In this document: positions 54,569 to 62,102 of the stretch, piece by piece
Position numbering within the stretch: position 1 is the first letter of the stretch
How the letters are laid out: each line of letters starts with the position of its first letter
NCBI GenBank assembly: GCA_963726795.1
Contig: CAVSDD010000003.1
Coordinates: forward strand, 62,001 to 126,000
Length of the DNA: 64,000 bases
Source: Hyphomicrobium_A sp963726795
GTDB taxonomy: Bacteria; Pseudomonadota; Alphaproteobacteria; Rhizobiales; Hyphomicrobiaceae
Direction of reading: 5' to 3'
The notes under the pieces: model-generated
Told to the model about the DNA's origin: nothing
Databases searched by the model: none
Seen by the model: only the letters and a program-made list of their open reading frames with translations
Made by a program: the position numbers and the translations under genes

Positions 54569-55120
54569 ATGCTCGCAGCGATCCCCGCATTCATCGTGGC
54601 GGCAGCTGCCGTCGCGCATGAGGAAAAGGCCGGGGGGCTGCCGCAGCTCAATGCGGGTGACTTCGCTCCCCAGCTGGTCTGGCTCGCGATCACGTTCGTC
54701 GCGCTCTACCTCGTCCTCGCTTACGTGGCCCTGCCGCGTATCGGCGAGGTGATCGAGGAGCGCCGCGACCGCGTGCAGCGCGATCTTGATGCCGCCGAAC
54801 GTCACAAGGCCCAGACGGACGCGGCGCTCGCCGCTTACGAGAAATCCCTGAGCGAGGCGCGCCAAAAGGCATCCACCATGGCCAAGGATATGCGTGGCGC
54901 TTTGGCGGCGGAAACCGACAAGGAGCGCGCCGGCGTCGAAAGCCAGCTCGCGGCCAAGCTCGCGGAAGCGGAAAAGCGCATTGCCGCCACCAAGGCAAAA
55001 GCGCTGGCCAGCGTCGATGAGATCGCAACCGATACTGCAAGCGCGGTCGTCACCAAGCTGCTCGGAGAAGAAGTCAGCGCCGCCGAGATACGCAAAGTGC
55101 TGCAACCTGCCGCGGAGTAA
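54569..55120 (+). CDS. atpF': ATP synthase FO subunit b'
   Basis: The 183-residue peripheral-stalk subunit: a membrane helix (LVWLAITFVALYLVLAYVAL) after a short hydrophobic N-terminus, then a long charged helix (EERRDRVQRDLDAAERHKAQTDAALAAYEKSL...). With the next gene it forms the b-b' heterodimer of alphaproteobacterial ATP synthases. Confidence 0.93.
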   Translation: MLAAIPAFIVAAAAVAHEEKAGGLPQLNAGDFAPQLVWLAITFVALYLVLAYVALPRIGEVIEERRDRVQRDLDAAERHKAQTDAALAAYEKSLSEARQKASTMAKDMRGALAAETDKERAGVESQLAAKLAEAEKRIAATKAKALASVDEIATDTASAVVTKLLGEEVSAAEIRKVLQPAAE

Positions 55121-55144
55121 TCCGGCGGCCACGTGAGGACGGTT

Positions 55145-55639
55145 ATGCTCTTCGATCCCGCCGATCCCGTATTCTGGGTGATGATCGCCTTCTTCGCCTT
55201 CTTCGGCCTGTTGATCTACTACAAGGTCCCGGGAATGGTCACGAAGGCGCTCGATGCGCGCGCTGAGGTCATTCGTGCCGAGATCAACGAAGCACGCCGT
55301 TTGCGCGATGAGGCGCAGGCATTGCTCGCCGATTACCAGCGCAAAAGCAAAGAAGCCGAGAACGAGGCCCGCGCCATCATCGAGCAAGCCAAACGCGAGG
55401 CCGAAGCGCTTGCGAGCGAGACGCGCAAGAGCATGACCGAGGCGGTGGAGCGGCGGACGAAATTGGCCGAGGACAAGATCGCCCGCGCCGAGGCCCAGGC
55501 GCTGAGCGAGGTACGAGCCTCAGCGGTCGAGAACGCGATCGCAGCGGCGGAAAAGGTATTGAAGGCCCGCGCCACGGGCGCAACCGCTAAAAACCTCGTC
55601 GATTCGGGACTACGTGATCTCGAGGGTAAGCTGAACTAG
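55145..55639 (+). CDS. atpF: ATP synthase FO subunit b
   Basis: The 164-residue partner of b'. Membrane helix DPVFWVMIAFFAFFGLLIYY, then a long amphipathic helix (IRAEINEARRLRDEAQALLADYQRKSKEAENEARAIIEQAKREAE). ATG 55145 is preferred to GTG 55133, since it directly precedes the conserved start. It ends the FO operon. Confidence 0.93.
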   Translation: MLFDPADPVFWVMIAFFAFFGLLIYYKVPGMVTKALDARAEVIRAEINEARRLRDEAQALLADYQRKSKEAENEARAIIEQAKREAEALASETRKSMTEAVERRTKLAEDKIARAEAQALSEVRASAVENAIAAAEKVLKARATGATAKNLVDSGLRDLEGKLN

Positions 55640-55677
55640 CGCAAAACCTTTGCGATTGGCCGGTGGCCTTAGCCGGC
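55640..55677 (+). terminator. Possible terminator stems after atpF
   Basis: Two small stems follow the atpF stop: cgcaaa-acc-tttgcg (55640-55654) and gccgg-N9-ccggc (55659-55677). There is no T tract, so termination would be weak or Rho-aided. The second stem overlaps the end of the convergent lipoprotein gene. Confidence 0.3.
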
Positions 55678-56328
55678 GCCTTGCGCGTTCTGATCGAAGC
55701 CAACAAACACCTCGAACTCGCCCGGCCGCGTTCCTTCAGGAATGGGGAAGGTCAGCGAGCGTACCGTCGAGAAATAGCCGATTGGATTTTCCACGGTCAC
55801 CCCTGCGCCGACGCTCACGGTGTCGCTGGCGATCTTTTCGCGCTTTGTGTCGGTCACGACGACATTGACAGGGAGGCTGACATTCCCGGCCTTACCGCGG
55901 GAGCCCAGTAGGACGCGGCCGGAGAAGCCGTAGCGCACCGTGACGCGTCCGGGCTCGATCTGGCATTCGCGCGCGGTCTTGGTGATTTCGCCGCGATGCA
56001 TGATGGCGAGGCCATCGCCGGCACGGCCGTCCTCGTAGATGGTGAGATGGCCGCCGCGCGGAGAGATGCTGAGGCGCGGACACCCTGCCGCGATCTCCCC
56101 GACGATGGGGCTGGCGCCCGCCTGCTCGTTGGTTTTTGCCGCGGAGAGAAGTTGCTCCTCACTCACTCCGGGAGAAGTCGCCGGCGTTGAGGACGTGCCT
56201 CCAAAGATCGACGAGCCGAGACCGGACGTAATGGAGGACAGACCGCAGCCCGCGAATGCGACAGTTAACAGACCGCACAGGCACATCCGCGTGCCGGCGC
56301 GCGCAACAATCATCGCGGCTTGCGTCAT
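55669..56328 (-). CDS. Unknown lipoprotein
   Basis: A 219-residue protein with lipoprotein signal (RMCLCGLLTVAFAGC, lipobox AFAGC). The linker GLSSITSGLGSSIFGGTSSTP is Ser/Gly-rich. The mature domain is beta-rich (HLTIYEDGRAGDGLAI, VTVRYGFSGRVLLGSRG, VSLPVNVVVTDTKREKIASDT, PEGTRPGEFEVFVGFD). No family assigned. ATG 56328 is one of several close starts. It is convergent with the atp operon and divergent from ispH. Confidence 0.72.
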   Translation of the reverse strand: MTQAAMIVARAGTRMCLCGLLTVAFAGCGLSSITSGLGSSIFGGTSSTPATSPGVSEEQLLSAAKTNEQAGASPIVGEIAAGCPRLSISPRGGHLTIYEDGRAGDGLAIMHRGEITKTARECQIEPGRVTVRYGFSGRVLLGSRGKAGNVSLPVNVVVTDTKREKIASDTVSVGAGVTVENPIGYFSTVRSLTFPIPEGTRPGEFEVFVGFDQNAQGAG

Positions 56329-56491
56329 ATGGCCCCGACCCGATCCCTCGCCGGCCCCATTCATTCCCGAGGGGCCCAAAAACCTAGGCCACCGGCGGAG
56401 GCTTCCTGTATTGTCGCGAGTCAAGCCTAGCACCCCAAGTTAACCCCGGCCAAGCGCTTCCGGCCCAAACCAGTTCAGACGCAAAAAACTC

Positions 56492-57478
56492 ATGTCGATT
56501 TCTGCCCCACCGCATACACAGTCGCGCCCGCCGCTGACCGTTTACCTTGCGGCTCCGCGCGGCTTCTGTGCCGGAGTCGACCGGGCGATCCAGATGGTCG
56601 AGCTGGCGCTTGCGAAGTATGGGCCCCCCGTCTACGTGCGTCACGAGATCGTACACAACCGATTCGTGGTCGAATCCCTGAAGGCCAAAGGTGCCGTTTT
56701 TGTGGAGGACCTTCAGGACGTTCCACAGACCGGCCAACCCGTGATCTTTTCGGCACACGGGGTGGCTAAGGCCGTTCCGGCGGCCGCGAAGGCCAGGAAC
56801 CTCTTCGTCCTAGACGCCACCTGCCCGCTGGTCTCGAAGGTCCATATCGAGGCCCAGAGGCACCACGAGGCGGGTCTTGAGATCATCCTGATTGGTCATG
56901 CCGGCCACCCTGAGGTGGAGGGCACCATGGGGCAACTCCCGGATGGGGCCGTGCGTCTGATTGAGACTGTCGCGCAGGCGCGAGACTATCGTCCGGCGGA
57001 CGCTCAAAGGCTGGCCTTTGTTACTCAAACGACCCTGTCCGTCGACGACACTGCCGAAATCGTCGCCGTCCTAAAATCGCGGTTCCCCGCTATCGTGGGT
57101 CCGCCCAAAGAGGACATCTGCTACGCGACGACAAACCGGCAGGCGTCCGTTAAGGCCATCGCCTCGCGCATATCGTGCCTGCTCGTCGTCGGCAGCCCGC
57201 AGAGTTCGAATTCGCTCCGCCTTGTAGAGGTCGCGCAGCGGGCCGGGTGTGAAACCGCTGTTCTCATCGAGCGGGCGAATGATATTCCCTGGGCCTCGAT
57301 TACTGGCGCCGGCGCCGTCGGAGTGACGGCTGGGGCCTCGGCTCCCGAGAGCCTCGTGGAGGAGGTCATCGCGGCGCTCAAGGAGCGGTTTGCGGTCACG
57401 CTCGAGACGGTGACCACGGCCAAAGAGACCATCGCCTTCAACGTGCCGCGCGGGTTGCGCGCAGCCACCGCGTCCTGA
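56492..57478 (+). CDS. ispH: 4-hydroxy-3-methylbut-2-enyl diphosphate reductase
   Basis: The 328-residue iron-sulfur enzyme of the last MEP pathway step, making IPP and DMAPP. The three cluster cysteines are in GFCAGVDRAI (C26), DATCPLVSK (about C110) and EDICYATTNRQ (about C209); HEIVHN and TQTTLS are also conserved. It opens the cluster ispH-thrB-rnhA common in Hyphomicrobiales. Confidence 0.97.
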   Translation: MSISAPPHTQSRPPLTVYLAAPRGFCAGVDRAIQMVELALAKYGPPVYVRHEIVHNRFVVESLKAKGAVFVEDLQDVPQTGQPVIFSAHGVAKAVPAAAKARNLFVLDATCPLVSKVHIEAQRHHEAGLEIILIGHAGHPEVEGTMGQLPDGAVRLIETVAQARDYRPADAQRLAFVTQTTLSVDDTAEIVAVLKSRFPAIVGPPKEDICYATTNRQASVKAIASRISCLLVVGSPQSSNSLRLVEVAQRAGCETAVLIERANDIPWASITGAGAVGVTAGASAPESLVEEVIAALKERFAVTLETVTTAKETIAFNVPRGLRAATAS

Positions 57479-57506
57479 CTGCCCAATTCAAAAAATGACT
57501 TAGCCA

Positions 57507-58475
57507 ATGGCCGTCTACACCGAAGTCAGTGACGAGGAGTTGGCCGAATTCATCGCCAGCTATGGCCTGGGCGAGGTGCTCTCGTTCAAGGGCATCGCCG
57601 AGGGCGTCGAGAACACCAACTACTTTATCCACACCTCGCGGGGCACGTTTATCCTCACGCTCTATGAGAAGCGCGTCGCACGCGGTGATTTGCCGTTTTT
57701 CCTCGGGCTCATGGAGCACCTGGCTGCCCAAGACGTTTCGTGCCCGACGCCGGTGCGCGATATCGAAGGACGAAACTTGAGAGAGCTTGCCGGCAGGCCT
57801 GCCGCACTCGTGACGTTCCTCGATGGCCTCTGGGTGCGCCGCCCTACGGTGGCCCATTGTGCAGCGGTCGGGCGCGCGCTCGCAAAGCTCCACATGGGTG
57901 GCGCGGCATTTGGTTTGCGGCGACAGAACGCGCTCGGCCTGGCCGGATGGCGTCCGCTCTATCAGCGTTTTGCGTCGAAGGCCGACGAAATTGCTCCGGG
58001 TCTTAGGACTCTGATCGAGGACGAACTGAATACGGTCGACGCCGGTTGGCCGAGCGGCCTCCCCGAAGGCGTAATCCACGCCGATCTGTTTCCCGACAAT
58101 GTTTTTTTCCTCGGCGAGCGTTTGTCAGGGGTGATCGACTTCTATTTCGCCTGCAACGATGCACTGGCCTACGACATCGCAGTCTGTCTCAACGCTTGGT
58201 GCTTTGAAAAAGACCTGTCGTTCAACATAACGAAGAGCCGGGCCCTGCTGCGCGGCTATGAGGAACTGCGACCGCTCACGAAGCCGGAACGCGCGGCAAT
58301 GCCGATGCTGGCACGCGGAGCTGCACTGCGCTTCTTGCTGACGCGGGCGTATGACTGGCTCAATACGCCGGCCGATGCGCTGGTCAGCCGGAAAAATCCC
58401 ATCGAATACATGCGGCGGCTGCGCTTTCATCAGGGCGTGGGCTCGATCGCCGAATACGGACTGGAGGGTCGATGA
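57507..58475 (+). CDS. thrB: Homoserine kinase (ThrB, APH-fold type)
   Basis: A 322-residue kinase of the aminoglycoside-phosphotransferase fold used for threonine synthesis in alphaproteobacteria. Evidence: GVENTNYFIHTSRGTFILTLYEKR, the catalytic VIHADLFPDNVFF, the metal-binding GVIDFYFACND, and conserved C-terminal RLRFHQGVGSIAEYG. It overlaps rnhA by 4 bp (ATGA), so translation is coupled. Confidence 0.95.
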   Translation: MAVYTEVSDEELAEFIASYGLGEVLSFKGIAEGVENTNYFIHTSRGTFILTLYEKRVARGDLPFFLGLMEHLAAQDVSCPTPVRDIEGRNLRELAGRPAALVTFLDGLWVRRPTVAHCAAVGRALAKLHMGGAAFGLRRQNALGLAGWRPLYQRFASKADEIAPGLRTLIEDELNTVDAGWPSGLPEGVIHADLFPDNVFFLGERLSGVIDFYFACNDALAYDIAVCLNAWCFEKDLSFNITKSRALLRGYEELRPLTKPERAAMPMLARGAALRFLLTRAYDWLNTPADALVSRKNPIEYMRRLRFHQGVGSIAEYGLEGR

Positions 58476-58957
58476 AGGATAACGCGCCCGTGGTGATCTT
58501 TACCGATGGAGCCTGCTCGGGAAACCCCGGCCCCGGCGGCTGGGGCGCGATCCTGACCTATGGCGACAGCGACAAAGAAATTTCCGGCGGCGAGCCTGAG
58601 ACGACTAACAACCGCATGGAGCTGATGGCGGCGATTTCGGCGCTCGAAGCCTTGAAGCGCCCGAGCCGCGTCGAACTCCACACCGACAGCTCCTACCTGA
58701 AAGACGGCATCACGAAGTGGATTCACGGCTGGAAGCGCAATGGATGGCGCACGGCCGACAAGAAGCCGGTCAAGAATGCCGAGCTTTGGCAACGGCTCGA
58801 TAAAGCCCGCGAGCGTCACGACATGGATTGGCGTTGGGTGCGCGGACATGCGGGCCACCCCGAGAACGAGCGCGCGGACGCGCTTGCTCGCGAGGCGATG
58901 GCACCTTTCATGAAGTCGCGGCGCCGGTCTAAATCCGAAGACTCCGAAGCGATTTAG
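58472..58957 (+). CDS. rnhA: Ribonuclease HI
   Basis: The 161-residue enzyme degrades RNA in hybrids. Catalytic residues are D12 in FTDGACSGNPGPGG, E50 in NNRMEL, D72 in HTDSSYL and D136 in ERADALA, with H126 in the flexible loop RGHAGHPEN. It overlaps the thrB end. A convergent peroxiredoxin gene follows 10 bp later. Confidence 0.96.
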   Translation: MKDNAPVVIFTDGACSGNPGPGGWGAILTYGDSDKEISGGEPETTNNRMELMAAISALEALKRPSRVELHTDSSYLKDGITKWIHGWKRNGWRTADKKPVKNAELWQRLDKARERHDMDWRWVRGHAGHPENERADALAREAMAPFMKSRRRSKSEDSEAI

Positions 58958-58967
58958 GCAAGCGGCC

Positions 58968-59465
58968 CTACAGCGAACGGTCGATCATCGAGCAAAGTGT
59001 CGAAGCGCTCGACTTGTCATGCTCGGGCGGGGAATCTTCCACGTTGAGCACTTTGACGACGCCATTCTCGACAAGCATCGCGTAGCGCTTGGAGCGCACG
59101 CCGAGGCCGAAGGCCGACAGGTCGATATCGAGTCCAAGCTTTTTGGCGAACTCTGCATTGCCGTCCGCGAGCATCATGATTTTGCCGGTCGCTCCTGTAT
59201 CCTTGGCGAACTGCGTCAAGACGAAGATGTCGTTGACGGCCGTGCAGGCGATGACGTCGATGCCCTTGCCCTTGAGCTCATCGATGCGCGACACGAAGCC
59301 CGGCATGTGTTGCTGCTGGCACGTCGGAGTGTAGGCACCCGGCACCGCGAACAGTGCAACCTTCTTGCCGCTGAAAAGATCCGCCGTAGTTTTTTTGGCG
59401 GGTCCATCCGCCGTCATGACCGTGAAACTCGATTCCGGCAGATTGTCGCCGACCTTGATCGCCAT
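58968..59465 (-). CDS. Peroxiredoxin (Prx5-type)
   Basis: A 165-residue thiol peroxidase. The peroxidatic Cys is C49 in VPGAYTPTCQQQHMPGF, with the TxxC arrangement of the Prx5 class; another Cys (C158, STLCSMI) lies near the end. It reduces H2O2 and organic peroxides, usually with glutathione or glutaredoxin in this class. Location is cytoplasmic, no signal peptide. Confidence 0.93.
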   Translation of the reverse strand: MAIKVGDNLPESSFTVMTADGPAKKTTADLFSGKKVALFAVPGAYTPTCQQQHMPGFVSRIDELKGKGIDVIACTAVNDIFVLTQFAKDTGATGKIMMLADGNAEFAKKLGLDIDLSAFGLGVRSKRYAMLVENGVVKVLNVEDSPPEHDKSSASTLCSMIDRSL

Positions 59466-59510
59466 TTGTCCCTCTCTACTTGTTCAGCAGGCGCGCAAAT
59501 CGTGCGCCGC

Positions 59511-60350
59511 TCAGTTTACCGGAAACGTCGCCTCTGACTGACCGCCTTCCGACACCAGCGTTGCGGTCAGGATCTTGTTCTTGAGTTCTTGGATGTCGAC
59601 GCCCTCGGAGAGGTCCACCTCGAAGGTAACGAGTGGTCCTTTCGCATCTCCCACCCTCTTCGGGAGCGGAACATAGAGCGCGTTTGGGCCTTCAATGAAG
59701 ATATCAGCGTGGTCGGCACCCGAGGGGAATTCGGCCTCGAGCACGATGCGCGGTTTAGCCCCCGCGAGATCGGCATGCACGCTTTTCAAAACCGGATCCT
59801 TCGGCTGGCGCGCATCCGCCGGCGCCGGAACGAGCTTCATCGCATCTGTGAGCTCTCCCGACGGCGCGCTCGTGTTCTTTGGCGGAACCGTCAACGCAAG
59901 TGTCGCCTCGGCCGGTACGCAAATCTCCTTACACACGCCGTAGTCAAGGCTGAGCCGCAGATCGATGGGCTTGGCAGCGTCCTTTGGCGTCACCTCGACC
60001 GGGAACACGACGGTGCCCTTGTAGCCGACCGTGTCGCCGGCGCGATCTGTGAAGCGCTTTGGCGCGGGATAGAGAACGTTCGCCGAGGCAAGATTGTCGG
60101 ACTTCGACCAATCGAAAGTCGGGGGCGTGCCGCCGGCATCGCCAGGGCTGCGCCAATACGTCTTCCAACCCTCCGGCATTTGCAGTTCGACACCTGCAAT
60201 GCCATTTCCAGCAAGCAGCCGCGCCCGCGATGCATGACCCACTGCCCAGTCGGACGACAGTCCGTCAGCAGCACACGTTCTGGGCATCGCAACCAGAAGT
60301 CCCAACGCCCAAAAAACGCCCGCCAGTGTCTGCACTCTGCGCGTAAGCAT
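59511..60350 (-). CDS. Secreted DsbD N-terminal-like (thiol-disulfide) protein
   Basis: A 279-residue protein with signal peptide (VFWALGLLVAMPRTCA), then a DsbD-alpha/DsbC-corrector-like domain: GWKTYWRSPGDAGGTPPTFDWSKSDN and the cysteine pair LDYGVCKEICVPAEA (C140, C144). There are no DsbD membrane or thioredoxin domains. It likely accepts electrons from a CcdA-type protein and passes them to periplasmic targets; that is inference. ATG 60350 begins at the signal peptide. Confidence 0.82.
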   Translation of the reverse strand: MLTRRVQTLAGVFWALGLLVAMPRTCAADGLSSDWAVGHASRARLLAGNGIAGVELQMPEGWKTYWRSPGDAGGTPPTFDWSKSDNLASANVLYPAPKRFTDRAGDTVGYKGTVVFPVEVTPKDAAKPIDLRLSLDYGVCKEICVPAEATLALTVPPKNTSAPSGELTDAMKLVPAPADARQPKDPVLKSVHADLAGAKPRIVLEAEFPSGADHADIFIEGPNALYVPLPKRVGDAKGPLVTFEVDLSEGVDIQELKNKILTATLVSEGGQSEATFPVN

Positions 60351-60562
60351 GTTGCATCTCGGGAAGTCGATGTGAGCCGGTACGGCTTTGGGAACCTTTG
60401 TAGCGCTTGCGGATTGCTGGGCAAACCTCGTCTTCATGAAAAAATTGCATAGATCCCTGAACGGTCGCCTCAACGTGGCACAGCCACATTTGACGACTTC
60501 ACACTCGCGCGCCATGCACGTTAGTGTTGGTCGAGGAAAGGCTCCAGCTTGAGATCGTGCCC

Positions 60563-61159
60563 ATGACGCGCCGCGCCACCCGGGAGGGATATCTAGACGG
60601 CCAGCTTCTCATCGCGATGCCGGTGATGTCGGACCCGCGGTTCGCTCGCTCGGTCATCTATTTGTGTGCGCACTCGGAAGACGGGGCGATGGGCTTGGTC
60701 ATCAATCAACGTGCTTCCCACATTTCCTTTCCGGACTTGCTGGAGCGCCTCGGCATCGTACCCTCGGAAGCCGACAAGAAGCCAAGTGACTCTTCCCCGA
60801 TCTCCATCCATGTCGGTGGACCTGTCGAAACAAGTCGCGGCTTCGTGCTGCACAGCTCCGACTATTTCGCCAACAATTCGACCCTCGCCATAGAGGACGG
60901 CGTGTGCCTCACTGCCACGATCGACATCCTCAAGGCCATCGCCGTCGGCCAAGGTCCCAACCGCGCGATCCTCGCATTGGGCTATGCTGGCTGGTCACCC
61001 GGGCAGCTCGAGAGCGAAATCCAGGCGAACGGCTGGCTGAACTGTCCACCCGACATGGATTTGATTTTCGATTCCGACGTCGACGCCAAGTACATTCGCG
61101 CGCTCGCCAAGCTCGGCATCGATCCCTCGCACCTGGTGAGTGACGCCGGGCACGCGTGA
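60563..61159 (+). CDS. YqgE/AlgH family protein
   Basis: A 198-residue UPF0301 protein: LDGQLLIAMPVMSDPRFARSVIYLCAHSEDGAMGLVIN, HVGGPVETSRGFVLHSSDY, AILALGYAGWSPGQLESEI and the C-terminal WLNCPPDMDLIFD are all conserved. Molecular function is not settled. ATG 60563 is chosen at the conserved start. It is divergent from the DsbD-like gene, an arrangement common in related genomes. Confidence 0.92.
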   Translation: MTRRATREGYLDGQLLIAMPVMSDPRFARSVIYLCAHSEDGAMGLVINQRASHISFPDLLERLGIVPSEADKKPSDSSPISIHVGGPVETSRGFVLHSSDYFANNSTLAIEDGVCLTATIDILKAIAVGQGPNRAILALGYAGWSPGQLESEIQANGWLNCPPDMDLIFDSDVDAKYIRALAKLGIDPSHLVSDAGHA

Positions 61160-61210
61160 CCGTCCAAGCACGCGCTAGATACTGGTGATAGAGGGCAATT
61201 TCCGAGTCAG

Positions 61211-62102
61211 CTAGCCGCGGCTCTTCTTGCCAGCTGCCTCTTTATCGAGGCCTCCGTCCGGCCCTCCGGGCGGGCCCTTCGGTGGCGGCCACGGAACACC
61301 AGCAAGACGGGCGAGGCTTTGCGCCATCGCCGGAGGCAAGCCCGAGAAATCCGGCGTTGCGCGCGCTGGCTCGGCCGAGGGCGCCTTCTTTGCGGCGCGT
61401 CTAGCACCAGCGATGCGAGCGCGGCGCTGACCGTTAGCTTGCGCATCCTCGGCGCTCTCATTTTCGCTGGACCCGTTTGCATCCGCTGTGGAGGCCTGCA
61501 CGGGCATTGCGGGCGGAGTGCTCGGCTGGGGATCGGCCTTGGCCTCGGATTTCGGCTCGGATCTCGAATCTTTCACCGGCTCCAGCCTGGGATCAAGCTT
61601 GGCCTTCGCCGCGGGACTAACCGGCGACGCTGAAGCCTGAACGGCGGGGGCGGGCTGTTGCACGGCCGCGCCAGCTCCGTTTTGTGGGGCACGCGACGGC
61701 GGCGGTGCCGAAACAGGTTGCCTGTCGTCATGACGGGCGGCGGCTTCCTTAAGGGCGGCGACCATGACTTCCGGATCAAGCATCGTACTTGCGGGTGCCG
61801 GAGCAGGTGACGGTGCGGGCGTGGTAAAGACCGCCCCGGCGGGCGCAGGCGCGGGAGTAGCAGCGAGATAACTTGCGACTGGCGCCGCTAGCCCTGCCGC
61901 CGGAATCGCAGCGGCCAAGACTTGCATCGGTGCGGCGGGTTGACCTGCCGGCGGTGATGCAGTGGCCACCGGCGCCCCAGGAGGCGGAGTTGTGGCTGGC
62001 GGCGTATGCATAGGCGGCGGGGCCGACGGCAAAGGTAGTCCCGAGGCCGACGATGGCGGGGCAAACGCGCCGACGCCGCTGCGTCCTGAGTACCCCAGAT
62101 CG
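61211..62102 (-). CDS. Pro/Ala-rich C-terminal part of EAL protein (after frameshift)
   Basis: This frame has no ribosome binding site and no distinct start; it is open from 62102 onwards and is probably the continuation of the EAL gene. Its composition (Ala, Pro, Ser, Lys) matches the tail of that protein. It ends with a more conserved-looking segment, DFSGLPPAMAQSLARLAGVPW, then KGPPGG. The joint needs a +1 shift at about 62095-62110, giving AMSSGDDLGYSGRSG. An independent gene from ATG 62032 is the alternative. Confidence 0.55.
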